Positions 55,401-64,000 of a stretch of 64,000 nt of DNA are shown here, piece by piece. The DNA is taken from assembly GCA_900208305.1 (NCBI GenBank), contig OAPG01000014.1, forward strand, positions 186,001 through 250,000, written 5' to 3'. The stretch's first letter is position 1. Every line of letters begins with the position of its first letter. The translations under genes were made by a program, and so were the position numbers. Origin of the DNA: Melanopsichium pennsylvanicum. Its lineage: Eukaryota; Basidiomycota; Ustilaginomycetes; Ustilaginales. Under the pieces are notes generated by a model. It had not been told where the DNA came from, did no database searches, and was given only the letters and a program-made list of their open reading frames with translations.

Positions 55401-57042
55401 GCTGGTACACCATCTGTTGGCGATACATCTGTCGTTTCTTGGTCTGCTGCTCCATAGCGGCTCGCTCTAGGTCTTCGACGGAGAACTTGAAGAGCTCTCG
55501 ATAGTTGCGGAGCCAGCTGTGCTGCATGACTTGCTCGAGAGTGGCTCGTTTGGTCGGATCGGGGACGAGCATTCTGGAAAGCAGATCACGAGGCTGAGCA
55601 GTGACGTACTCTGGGAACGACAGGGGCGTTGCCAGAATGTACTTGTAGAGCAAGTTGATGTTGTCTCCGTCAGGGTTGGCCGGGTCATCATCGAAAGGGA
55701 GATATCCGGCAAGCATGGCGTAGAGGATAACACCGCACGACCAGACATCCACGGCCGAACCAGCGTAGAGACCATCCTGAACGACGAGCTCGGGGGCAGC
55801 GTAGCAAGGAGAACCGCAGCTGGTCGCCATGAGGTCGTCGCGCTTGTCTTCAAAATTGTTGGCAAAGCCGAAATCAGTGATGATGACGTTGCGGTTGCGG
55901 TCCAGCAGCAAGTTTTCGAGTTTGAGATCACGATGGACAATCTTCTTCTGATGAAGGTACGAGACACCCGAGATCAACTGAGCAAACAGACGACAGGCGT
56001 GCTCCTCCTTGAGATACTTGTGAGCCAGGATGTGATCAAAGAGCTCGCCTCCAGAGGCGTACTCGAGCACAATACCAATGTAGCGGTCGGATTCGATGAC
56101 TTCGTAGAGTCGAACAATGTTAGGATGGCGCACGTCCTTGAGGACCTGGATTTCGCGCTCGACCTTGGACATCTTGGCTGGATCCTTGTTGGCATCGTCA
56201 TCCAGGTTGAGAGGAGCGTCGGAGCCCACTTTGTCGCGTTTGATGAGCTTGACAGCCACCTCCTCGCCCCACTCCTTGTGGACGCCGAGCTTGACCTTGC
56301 CAAATTCGCCTTCGCCGAGCGTCTGGAGCAGCAGATAGTTTCCAAAGTGGACTTGCTGACGACGAGGGTGGGCGGCAAAGTAAGAGAGGGCGGCTGGAGA
56401 AGTGATGGGAATGCCCGACGAGATCGCCTGGCTGGTGGTAGGATCGATGGGAGCAGGGCCGGACGCAGATGGGCCATTGTGGCTGCTGGTCATGGTAGGG
56501 TGGGCACTGGCTCTGCGATCGGCGTAGTTTGCATTCATGCTGGCAAAGACGTCGGAAGCACCGCCAGCCGGTGAAGCAGCCGCGCGCGATGCAGAAGTGG
56601 CATGCTCGGTCGGGGTAGGCATGGCCGAAACGGGTCTATGGGAGTGGGACTGGCCGCCTGTAGCCAGCTTGCTTGGAGGATGCTTAGGCGCATTTGCGGC
56701 GGAAGAGGAAGTTGGAGGCATCATGACGTTGGAGGGCTGGTGCATGGCAGCTGCAGCGCTGGCGATGCTGGTGTAGCCCGAAGCGGTGTGAGGAGCGTAG
56801 CCGGTAGGTGAAGAGGTCGAGGGGGAACGCGAGACTGAAACGCCGGATCCTAATACTTTACGGGCGGCGCTGTCGTCATGAACAATCTGAGGTGGCGAGG
56901 CGGGTGGAGAAGGGTATCCGGGCGATCGCATGGAGTTGGCCTCGTAAGCGCTTGACTGGGATGGATTGGGTTGAAGACGAACGCCATAGCCGGGAGAGGC
57001 GGGCGGAGAAGGCTGGTGTGGGTGCGTCGACATGTTGATCAT
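52480..57042 (-). CDS. KIN4: Kin4-type Ser/Thr protein kinase with C-terminal KA1-like domain
   Basis: A single frame encodes 1520 residues; a second ATG three codons in could also be used. Residues 233-514 form a complete kinase domain: glycine loop GEGEFG (243-248), VAVK lysine 265, HRD aspartate 372, DFG 390-392 and an activation loop with TSCGSPCYAAPE, in which threonine 407 matches the residue phosphorylated in yeast Kin4. The YAMLAGYLPFDDDPANPDGD stretch is specific to the Kin4/Frk1 branch of Snf1-related kinases. A long disordered S/A/R-rich region follows, including a tandem of TSRPS units. The last 60 or so residues form a KA1-like, membrane-binding end. Kin4 restrains mitotic exit when the spindle is mispositioned; the same role here is inference. 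An acidic insertion (275-290) precedes helix C. Confidence 0.88.
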   Translation of the reverse strand: MINMSTHPHQPSPPASPGYGVRLQPNPSQSSAYEANSMRSPGYPSPPASPPQIVHDDSAARKVLGSGVSVSRSPSTSSPTGYAPHTASGYTSIASAAAAMHQPSNVMMPPTSSSAANAPKHPPSKLATGGQSHSHRPVSAMPTPTEHATSASRAAASPAGGASDVFASMNANYADRRASAHPTMTSSHNGPSASGPAPIDPTTSQAISSGIPITSPAALSYFAAHPRRQQVHFGNYLLLQTLGEGEFGKVKLGVHKEWGEEVAVKLIKRDKVGSDAPLNLDDDANKDPAKMSKVEREIQVLKDVRHPNIVRLYEVIESDRYIGIVLEYASGGELFDHILAHKYLKEEHACRLFAQLISGVSYLHQKKIVHRDLKLENLLLDRNRNVIITDFGFANNFEDKRDDLMATSCGSPCYAAPELVVQDGLYAGSAVDVWSCGVILYAMLAGYLPFDDDPANPDGDNINLLYKYILATPLSFPEYVTAQPRDLLSRMLVPDPTKRATLEQVMQHSWLRNYRELFKFSVEDLERAAMEQQTKKRQMYRQQMVYQHQLQEQQRRNHMERSQSVRQNASHLPVGTAYTTNTAVPASSTTHRQTLPVSATVPDRLIEPVGSASRGVEPGMAASHINVAPTLAPAPLEPIGAPLPRAFTHANVAAIGGAVDPVTALGNARGEPRTRLDDGTTTPVTSAAAREAEQRKPAAQKVQHHTIQLEYGTDERSRNESAASARVATPPGSRQASASHRKVSADSPQSRIAESERAKAAADKLAAAAASTPSVLQPAPAKTIPAVPALIPESEKLIVNKVESQSRIGAPEMIRSASASSASRISVPSPILEQNQSTSHSNRGQSSDPNDRKRVSSSTGASSRANIDGHDPRVPASSGQRVISNPLPAGEAVGFPSSSGDRVASAEGAVIRSSAARQGSIASESRSPSATRPVTADKAAASATRHRKGMSTDKFFLSRLLGSNAANGAGSSALSSSNNEAQASEKSKRNSVGRAALDRAPSSGGSKNSRRKAMSLVVGRPAGDTSAAADRARALEANAQLHSATDTSFTHPSQSRRKDNESISSQQRKQRKESTQLAGPGSTISTTTSRPSTSRPSTSRPSTSRPSNRQQPLQQFLQQDKTFYDGSTIASNSMTGPSSNAAKKVMDWFRKKSLSRGAFNEQPPLGPFERSPTNSQISTTRDAPSVIVTDVGPNRHAEANTGSNGETVASSVPSSRSTSGTHSENSEVPTEMTQFTTMSASDAGESEGVKSSASTVQQQATPKASLSAVSNESTSSAGKAAQSSSQPPHTRELTAAPSPTTTTTTTNEPFNETRLRYHLGAVDQSALTSRSPIDVLKEVRRVLYEMGIDVRTEKDEDFKLECIRRKRAKTLMSATQGIGMSIRSSVFPPTQADVERSSRMSHRDSLNPSGSTAGGASLRSFLRRGSYQAGATSPKMGSVGLPSSASTVGSGMVIQDENQPAPLYGDASVDGGQEIRFSVEVTRIKNLAGLYSLDIRRMKGNLWAYKFVYQALLDRCQLAA
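53722..53781 (-). repeat. 15-base tandem repeat inside KIN4
   Basis: There are four perfect 15-base units encoding repeated TSRPS pentapeptides in the disordered region of the kinase. The frame is kept at any unit number. Confidence 0.9.
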
Positions 57043-57706
57043 ACAGGGAGCAAGTGGGTGCAGCTAAGCGATGGTCGTGGTCGGCGGTCAAGGGCAGCTC
57101 GTGTGTCAACGATCACTCTCACCAAAGCGTAAAGCGTGTATGCCAAAGGAGTTCAAGTGCGCTTGAGTGTGCGGTTAGCGACAATGCAATCCACGCCTGG
57201 CGCAACAAGACGTGTTCACGCTTGGCTAGTTGCTGTTGATCGTCGTCGGCAAGTAGCGTTCCTGTGGGTACTTGTGGCGTCAGCTTTAAATAGGGCAGGG
57301 AGCGAAGCGAGTGATTGCAGTGCTCGTTACGCGAAGGAAAGGGGTAGATGGTAGCTGTTTGCAGTGAGCATGAAGTCTACAAACGGACGCTGGGAGGCTG
57401 TTGCAAGGATGCGACTTGACTGACTGAAAGCAGCAGCTTACAAGTCTGAAGCGAGGTGGTTTCAGGGTATCACGTTGATCCAATGATTGAGGAAATGAAA
57501 GCCAAGAATAATGAAAAGATGGTATCAAAAGAAGAAGCCGGACCGAATGGGAAGGCAGGCGAATGCTGATGCAAAGGATATGAAGAGATATTCAAGAGGA
57601 TCGATATCGGAACTTGAATCGCGATAAACGAAAGCGCAGATAGAGCGTGTAGAAAGAAAGCCCGGAGGGAGGGGAGTGATTCGATTGGACCTGGGAAGGG
57701 GAGATT

Positions 57707-57772
57707 CGAATGCGAATGCGAATGCGAATGCGAATGCGAATGCGAATGCGAATGCGAATGCGAATGCGAATG
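57707..57772 (+). repeat. (CGAATG)11 hexanucleotide repeat
   Basis: There are eleven perfect 6-base units about 665 bases upstream of the KIN4 start, in its presumed promoter or leader. Confidence 0.92.
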
Positions 57773-57843
57773 CAAAGCGAGACGAGGCGCAAAGGAAGGA
57801 TGGGCGAGATGATGGACAAGTTGAGCTTGTGCCAAGGTTGTCA

Positions 57844-57870
57844 ATGATGATGATGATGATGATGATGATG
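57844..57870 (+). repeat. (ATG)9 microsatellite
   Basis: There are nine perfect ATG units, close to the hexanucleotide repeat, in the KIN4 upstream region. Confidence 0.9.
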
Positions 57871-57938
57871 AACGCGCGATACAAAGATGCGAGTCGAACC
57901 GACGATGTGTGTACTCCTTTGTTGTGCTGCTAACTGTT

Positions 57939-57971
57939 AGCTGTGAGCTGTGAGCTGTGAGCTGTGAGCTG
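57939..57971 (+). repeat. AGCTGTG heptanucleotide tandem
   Basis: There are four full units of AGCTGTG plus a partial one in the KIN4 upstream region. Confidence 0.85.
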
Positions 57972-59627
57972 CTTGTTGGGTCTGAAAGGGCAAGGATGGT
58001 GGCGGCGGCAAGGGGGACGAATTAGTTGTGACACGATGCAGAGAGAGAGAGAGAGAGAGCAAGGGGAACAGTCCAAGCCAAAGGGGTTTGGTTCTTTCTC
58101 AAAGCCGACGGGGACAAGCGTGTGCGTGTGCGTGTCAAGTTCGTGGCTTTGTGCTTGTGCTCTTGGTGGATGTGTGTGTGATTGAGGGTGTCAGGTTATG
58201 TGTGGGTGCGTGATTTTGTGATTGTAGCGAGAGAGAGAGAGCGTGTGTGCGTGCATATGTGTGTGTGTGTGTGTGTGTGTGTGTTGGAGTAAAATGGGCG
58301 TTGCCTGTTCAGTCGGACTTGAAATCTAAATACACCTCAATAGCCAGAGAAGGCGCGACAAAGATCAAAGAGAGCCACTTGTCTCCGCCGACAGTCAAAT
58401 CTTACCCTCTCACTCTCGCACATACACACACACACACTCTCTCTCTCTCTCCCTATTTGGTTTCAAGCCAAGTTTGTACTTCTGTTTGCATCAGCATAGC
58501 GTATGAAAAGCTTTGGCTACTTGCCCAACTGAAATGTAGAAGAAAAGCTGAGTAGTCTGGAGTGTGTGTGCGTGTGTTTTTGTGGAAAAGTTCGGTGCAT
58601 CCATCCATGATTATTGACAACGCCCACGCATCCGCACGACGAGGCGATAACGCAGTCTCGTCAGTCTCTGGCTGCCAATCAAGACGCAGCGAGCGACGAG
58701 GTTTGAGGTCGGATTTTTCTTGCAAGTGATTTACATGTCATCCAGCGCTTCAAACCAGTCAAAAGTCCAAATCTCAAACGAATGCCGCCGCCACCTGGTG
58801 TCTGGGCGTTGCAAAAGTGTGTGTACTGTATTTGAATATTATTTATGAAATATTATTTATGTGTGTATATATGTAGACTTGGGATTGTGGGCTGCAGCGT
58901 GCATTCAGGCACCACAGGAGAAAGTCAAAGCCAAGAGAAACAGACAGAGGAGCAGAGCGGCTGCATTTGGTTTTGCTCGACCTACTCACGAATGCGTGCC
59001 TGTGTGCGAGCAGAGCTGTGCATTGTGCGACATTTTCTGTTGCTGGTTTCATGTCTTTCCTTTTTTTTTGCTTCTCAAGAGAAGCCGGGTAACAAGATGA
59101 AATTCAAAGAGAGACATAGAGTCCGAATCCAACCAACAAGAACGAGCTTCTTCTGTCGATTCCTTTCTGAAACAATCAGCGACAAGCGGCTCTAACTTAG
59201 TCGACTCTGAATTTAACAGCACCTTGCTTCCCACACTTTGTTCCCAACTTGACCGAGGACTGTTCCAAATTGCAGTTCAGTCCGAGGTGAGGGGCAAGAC
59301 CCTTCTATTTTTATTATTATTGTTATTTTGTCGATCAAACCTTGACCCTCTCGCCTCGCCGTTTTTTGTCTCGGAGACAAAAATGAGCCAGCGTGGCGTT
59401 GAACAGCATTTCATCACCAGTACGCATACAAAAACCAACAATTAACATGCATCGACGCGAGACAAGGGACAGAGCGGCATTTCGATTTCTCGGATCGACT
59501 CCGAGAGCAACCAAGGCCGTCCCTTCTCATCATCACAGTGGTTAGGATTTGATGCGTTCGCCTAGCGAGCAAAAGTACAGTAAAGTATTAATAATTTATA
59601 GTACCTATTCTCAGCTTTTCTTGCTTT

Positions 59628-59692
59628 TCCTCTCTCTCTCTCCTCTCTCTCTCTCCTCTCTCTCTCTCCTCTCTCTCTCTCCTCTCTCTCTC
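59628..59692 (+). repeat. Imperfect CT-rich tandem
   Basis: Units of TCTCTCTCTC broken by CCTC recur about five times, with a regular spacing of roughly 13-14 bases. Confidence 0.8.
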
Positions 59693-60575
59693 GCGTCTAG
59701 TTCGGCCAAGTCCGTTGCTTACAACACGTTCATACAACGTAGTCTAAGCTTCAACGTCGACGTAGGTGAGAAAGTGAGAGCGGTTGTACTGATGGGTTAC
59801 TTGTACAGTAATTATTATACATTTTAGTATCCCAGACCTACAGCCCAAACACCGACGCCAGCACGCCTTGAGTCCGCGCGCTTCACTCATCTGCAATTAC
59901 AGTTACCAACCCTTGTCCTGTTTGACCGCCGCCCTCTGGGCAGGTACGGTGCATTACAGTACAGAGTCTCTTCTATCGCTGGGCGATCTAGCTGCAGTAC
60001 AGACCTTGCATGGCTTAGGCTTTCGTTTTTCATGTTCAAATTTCATCCAAAAAAAAGTTATGAATTGGTGACATGGCTGCCAAAGAAACTCTTGCAGACC
60101 CTTTTAAATAAACCATTGAGTACCAAAAATTGGCAGCTTGTTCGGGCTTTCTAACCCCAATTTGGGCTCCCAAACCCGCCGACTGACTCGATTCCAAACA
60201 GCGACGCCAAATCACGTGTGTGTGTGTGTGTATCTGTGTTTCGAGGCATTTACGCGTCTCGTCAACAACGCGCCACCTTCAAGAAGCGAAATGTCGCGCT
60301 GTGCTGTCTCGAGGCTGTTGCTCCACACGAATATATGCATATTGAAAATGAAATCTGAGCAGCAGCTGAGTGGGTGAATTTCCGCAACGCTGAGTCAAAA
60401 GCTCATCGGACGAGCCGAGGTTGCTGGTGCTCAGCAGGTTGGTTTCAATATGATAGAGATCCTTCCAAACGCTCAGTTCTCTCTTCATCGCCACCGACAT
60501 TGTCACCATCCTATCACATTCTACATTTCTTGTGACCATCGAACCACGCCATCGGTACTCGATTGACTATGACCA

Positions 60576-60638
60576 GTATGCACACACTTTGAACGCTATC
60601 ACCTTTCCGACTTTTTTCTTTTCTTTTTCTTTTTGCAG
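60576..60638 (+). other. Possible RAD52 5' intron
   Basis: A 63-base candidate intron starts GTATGC and ends with a long pyrimidine tract and TTTTGCAG. Joining its flanks puts the ATG at 60569 in frame with RAD52 and without a stop, adding 36 residues plus a seven-base first exon. It may equally be an intron in the untranslated leader. Confidence 0.45.
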
Positions 60639-60772
60639 ACCGACCGCACATCGTCATCGTGTTCAATCAATCGCATCTGCTCATCGATTTGGACGATCAG
60701 CACGTAGATTCGCTGCACCGTACTTTGGCTTCCCCACCGAGCATATATACTCATGCCTACCTCTCACCATCG

Positions 60773-63160
60773 ATGAACTCAGCAGCAGCTCATTCGGGCA
60801 AACTCATAGAAGAGTTCGAACAGGCACGACAACCTCACCCGCCGCCCCCTCCTCATTATCCATCTCATCATCCTTTCGCTGCGCTTCGACCAGGTCCCTT
60901 TAGCGGCGGCGCTATTGACACCCCTCACGGCCATCGATTTGCTTTGGCCGCAACTCACCCACATTTAGCTTGCCACGCCTTTGCAGCCGACAATCAAATG
61001 AGCAGCACCAACTTTGCCAATTGGGATGCCAACCATGCTGGTGGTGAAGCCCATCTCACCGATCATTCCGCCCATATGACTACCTACGCTGAAGCTGGCC
61101 CTTCGAAATGTGCTTCGTATCACCCCCGCCCGCTAACGCAGTACGACTACCCCGGAGGATGGGGAGCACAAACCTTGGCACACGTCGGCGGCTTGACGCA
61201 AGATAGCGCCAGCCGCATCGCTACACTCCAGGCCAAGCTGAATCAGCGTCTCGGTCCAGAATATCTATCACAGCGTCCTGGGCCGGGCGGAGGAAAGAAG
61301 CTCACCTACATTGAAGGGTGGAAGCTCGTCGATCTTGCCAACGAGGTGTTTGGATTCAACGGATGGTCCACCACAATCGTTCGGCTCGACGTCGACTTTC
61401 TTGATTGCTCTCCTGACGGTACGCGCTTCAATGCGGGAGTGAGTTGCGTCGTGAGAGTGACACTCAGGGACGGTGCGTTTCACGAGGACATAGGATATGG
61501 TAGCGCAGAGAATGCCAGACAGAAACACGCAGCGTTGGAGAAAGGTAAGAAGGAGGCGGTGACAGATGCGACAAAGAGAGCTCTGAAGAACTTTGGCAAG
61601 TTGCTGGGCAACTGCACGTATGACCATCAGTACTCGGCGAATGCTCTCAAGGTTGCAAATCCCGCGCCAAAGTTTGACGCGGGTGAGCTGCATAGAAGGC
61701 CCGAGTTGCGACTGCCTCAAGCGCAGCCGCCGCATCCGCAACCTCGGCCACCACAACCAGCAGCGCAGGTGCAAGTGCAACTTCAGCCAAAGCCACCAGC
61801 TGAAACTCCCGCGACGATCAAATTAGCAGCACCGTCTGCGCCCACGATCAATGGGGGAGACAAGTCATCGTCACCTTCAAATGCACAACTGCGACCATCG
61901 GCAGCACCTCGTCAACAACCAAAACCGACCTCACCTGCACCATCCACATCGAGCAGCTCCGCCCGTCCTGTCAACAATATCGAAGAAGCTCGAACGAATT
62001 CGCCGACTCACGTACAGAGCACGACCGAGTCCAATGCAACGATTGACGAAGCTTGCTCCAAAGACTCGGTGAGCGAGCGTCAGCAACGTTCTCTGCTCGC
62101 CCGCCAGGCCTATCTGGAACGGCAACAAGCCGAGTCACGCAGAGCCGACTCCACCAACATTACGAATGATTCGGTTGCGTCATCACATCGAGTCATCACG
62201 ACTGCAAACGACAAGCCGAGGAATGCAGCCGACACTGAATTTGGCAGCGACTCTTTTGACGATAACTTGGCGGATGTGTTGGCCAATTATGACGAAACGT
62301 CGATGGGGGATGCGGAGGCTGCATCTCACGCGCTCGAGATGGAGATTGATAATGCTCAGCCTCAGACGCACTGTGTTGGTGATCGCGAAGGGGATGTCAG
62401 TATGTGTTCACATATCAACTACAATAGTGCGGACGATAGCGGTGTAGCTTTCCCAGAAAGTGTTGATAACGATGAGAGCCGGATAGTGGTCAAGCAGGAA
62501 AGCAAGAAGCGAGTTCCAGAGATGAGGAGATCCACGAGTCCGATCAAGCAGGTCAAGTTGGAAGCGAGCAAAACGGCGCCTAGAAGAGCGGGAAGTGTTG
62601 GACGGTTTGTGTCACCTCCTGATCGTTCATTTCATCCTCCTATATTACAGGTTCGGAGCCACAACGGGTCATTGAACAACACAGCAGCTGGGACGGGTAT
62701 GGCGAGCATTGTTTGCATCGCAGGGTGTGTGAATGGAGCAGTAGCGAATGGGATGAGGAACGGTAGCACTTCTCTGAGTGCAGCGAGTAGTGGTGCACAA
62801 GTTGTTCGTGACGGTATGGGGAATGGGATGAGTCGACGTATTCATGCAACTACATTGGGCGGGATGGGAGGTGTGGAAGGTGTAGCGGCACTAGGGTCGA
62901 ATTCAAACCGGGAGGGTTTGGGTTTCGGTAGAGCGATGGGTGAAAGTGTGGGACATGGTTATGTTAGTGCAGCAGATGCGCTACCTAGAGGTGTAAAGAG
63001 AGCGGTACAATCTGTGAATATCGATAATGGCAGAATCGCACCGCCACCAGCAACCGTTTCATCGTCTTTAACAGCAACAACAACAGCAACAACAGCAACA
63101 ACAGCAACAACAGCAAGGGGAATGGGTTCGGACGGTGCTGTGAGTGTTCGACAGGCTTAG
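60773..63160 (+). CDS. RAD52: Homologous recombination mediator Rad52
   Basis: The first ATG in the uninterrupted frame, at 60773, gives 795 residues. The conserved annealing domain lies at about 145-300: RIATLQAKLNQRLGPEYLSQR, KKLTYIEGWKLVDLANEVFGFNGW, YGSAENARQKHAALEKGKKEAVTDATKRALKNFG and LGNCTYD. Rad52 forms rings that bind single-stranded DNA and anneal complementary strands; in yeast it also loads Rad51, and in U. maydis Brh2 does this. The C-terminal 480 residues are polar and disordered, with Q- and P-rich stretches, a basic patch (KKRVPEMRRSTSPIKQVK) near 580 and a TTA-repeat tail; a Rad51-binding motif is not obvious. The frame is also open upstream to a splice acceptor at 60638, so a longer start is possible. 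Confidence 0.92.
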   Translation: MNSAAAHSGKLIEEFEQARQPHPPPPPHYPSHHPFAALRPGPFSGGAIDTPHGHRFALAATHPHLACHAFAADNQMSSTNFANWDANHAGGEAHLTDHSAHMTTYAEAGPSKCASYHPRPLTQYDYPGGWGAQTLAHVGGLTQDSASRIATLQAKLNQRLGPEYLSQRPGPGGGKKLTYIEGWKLVDLANEVFGFNGWSTTIVRLDVDFLDCSPDGTRFNAGVSCVVRVTLRDGAFHEDIGYGSAENARQKHAALEKGKKEAVTDATKRALKNFGKLLGNCTYDHQYSANALKVANPAPKFDAGELHRRPELRLPQAQPPHPQPRPPQPAAQVQVQLQPKPPAETPATIKLAAPSAPTINGGDKSSSPSNAQLRPSAAPRQQPKPTSPAPSTSSSSARPVNNIEEARTNSPTHVQSTTESNATIDEACSKDSVSERQQRSLLARQAYLERQQAESRRADSTNITNDSVASSHRVITTANDKPRNAADTEFGSDSFDDNLADVLANYDETSMGDAEAASHALEMEIDNAQPQTHCVGDREGDVSMCSHINYNSADDSGVAFPESVDNDESRIVVKQESKKRVPEMRRSTSPIKQVKLEASKTAPRRAGSVGRFVSPPDRSFHPPILQVRSHNGSLNNTAAGTGMASIVCIAGCVNGAVANGMRNGSTSLSAASSGAQVVRDGMGNGMSRRIHATTLGGMGGVEGVAALGSNSNREGLGFGRAMGESVGHGYVSAADALPRGVKRAVQSVNIDNGRIAPPPATVSSSLTATTTATTATTATTARGMGSDGAVSVRQA
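63070..63116 (+). repeat. CAA/CAG-type trinucleotide repeat in RAD52
   Basis: Repeated CAACAACAG-like units near the 3' end encode a threonine/alanine-rich tail. Confidence 0.8.
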
Positions 63161-64000
63161 AAGCATTTTTAGGTTTTTTTATGCGAATGGAAAAAAAAAA
63201 AAGTGTGATTGATGCAGTCAGTGGTAGTATGATATGAACGGGTACTGTAAATTACTTGTGGAGACTGTGATTTGAAAGTTAGGTGGGCCAGTATCATTTG
63301 TATGACGATCTGTTGATGATTGAAAGTTATTCTTGGTTAATCGGATCGGACTGAAGAGATCATCCAAATTTTTTTCTCCCTTTCACGAATGTTAGGTTGT
63401 ATGGAAAATCGAAAGAAAAGAAAAGGTTGAAAGCTTGCAAGGCGCATGGGTTGCGGTGAGGATTGTAAATTTATAATACATTGTACAGTGCTGTACAGAT
63501 ATTTGAGTCAGGGGAGAGGTGTCCGGTCTACCCCGCGCGTCACCTCTGCCCTGAATGTGTGAGTGATTTAATTACACACTGTAATGGTGCAATAATAATT
63601 TACGCACCGACCACCAGAGGAGGAATTACCAAAGACGAAATGGTGCAGCCAATGGGAGAAGGCCAGCAGCCCTCACATCTGCCCTAAAGAAGAGTTGAGC
63701 AATTCGAGAGACAGTATTCCTGATTTTATATATTTAATTGGATTAGACATTCCTTATCGACTGATTAGAAATTCATCAGTTTGGATCACTTTACTGTTGT
63801 CGGACGTTTGCCGAAGCTACTGCACTATACTACTCTGTATTATTATAAATTACAATAGAACATAAACGTCAGTGTCGGGTGGTTTCCGGATCGATTTTCT
63901 TCCAAACCAGGATCCCTTAATCCTTCACTCTCTTTCACCCCCAGCGCCGTCGATTCTTCTCCTTGGTTTTACTTATTCTTCTTCTTCTGCCTCTTCTTTA
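63161..64000. other. RAD52 3' flank and possible next promoter
   Basis: The region is AT-rich and should contain the RAD52 3' end. It carries a TACTGTA at 63243-63249 and a 7-base inverted repeat at 63482-63497. The last 100 bases become CT-rich (TTCTTCTTCTTC), like the leaders of other genes here, hinting at a plus-strand gene beyond the window. Short open frames show no domain. Confidence 0.45.

Larger units (their letters stand above)
57043..60772. other. 3.7 kb repeat-rich divergent spacer between KIN4 and RAD52
   Basis: No gene is supported here. Open frames are short or low complexity. The sequence is unusually rich in simple repeats: CGAATG x11, ATG x9, AGCTGTG x4, GA and TG runs near 58040-58285, CA and TC runs near 58421-58452, and CTCTCC-type units at 59628-59692. 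A near-direct repeat of ATATTATTTATG lies at 58837-58860. Four TACAGTA/TACTGTA motifs occur at 58824, 59576, 59804 and 59955. The last 200 bases may include a small exon and intron of RAD52. Confidence 0.55.

Noticed and set aside
55519..56574. 351-codon plus-strand frame opposite the kinase domain of KIN4
   Set aside because: It is an antisense shadow of a strongly conserved kinase frame and has no domain of its own.
57676..57933. Open frames running through the CGAATG and ATG repeats on both strands
   Set aside because: Their length comes from tandem repeats whose unit lacks stop codons. The alternating NA or IR residues have no family resemblance.
57885..57935. Possible tRNA B-box (GGTTCGACTC on the minus strand)
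   Set aside because: The flanks do not form a T stem and no matching A box or acceptor stem is found.

Overview
The window reads as nuclear DNA of a basidiomycete fungus, most likely a smut of the Ustilaginales (Ustilago, Sporisorium or a relative). This is inference from three things: long intron-poor genes with GT-AG introns in only a few, a small class I hydrophobin that looks like Ustilago maydis Hum2, and spacers very rich in microsatellites and homopolymers. No rRNA, tRNA, CRISPR array or intact transposon was recognised by eye.

I support 18 protein-coding genes. Left part (1-21.4 kb): a secreted class I hydrophobin with a TATA box and CT-rich leader; an APOO-family MICOS subunit; the very large TFIIIC B-block subunit Tfc3 on the minus strand; mitochondrial ribosomal protein uS17m; a large Pex11-like peroxisomal protein; a FIT/Scs3 ER lipid-droplet protein; a CmcJ/AsaB-type oxygenase; and the PP2A leucine carboxyl methyltransferase Ppm1 (four exons).

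Middle part (21.4-38.6 kb): mostly gene-poor. It holds an Ert1/AcuK-type Zn2Cys6 regulator of carbon metabolism that converges on a fungal LrgA/LrgB fusion membrane protein. A 31-base G run lies between them. About 7.2 kb upstream of the regulator and 3.6 kb beyond the LrgB gene hold no gene I can defend.

Right part (38.6-64 kb): densely packed and largely arranged as divergent pairs with short shared promoters: SUV3/DPH6, NKAP-like/WBP1, and F-box/FMP46-like. These are followed by a Kin4-type mitotic checkpoint kinase (minus strand), a 3.5 kb repeat-rich spacer and RAD52. The end of the window is CT-rich and may be the promoter or leader of a gene lying outside.

The genes are housekeeping functions and are not a pathway cluster. 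Several act in mitochondria (MICOS, uS17m, SUV3, probably FMP46), two act at the ER (FIT, Wbp1), and others concern translation or transcription (Tfc3, Dph6) and phosphatase or checkpoint control (Ppm1, Kin4). I found no convincing novel multi-gene system. The observations most worth checking are the LrgAB fusion protein, a CaaX-like tail on the FMP46-like protein, a recurrent TACAGTA/TACTGTA motif in spacers, a possible 7-base first exon for RAD52, and an unresolved coding-like stretch near 22.6-23.1 kb.
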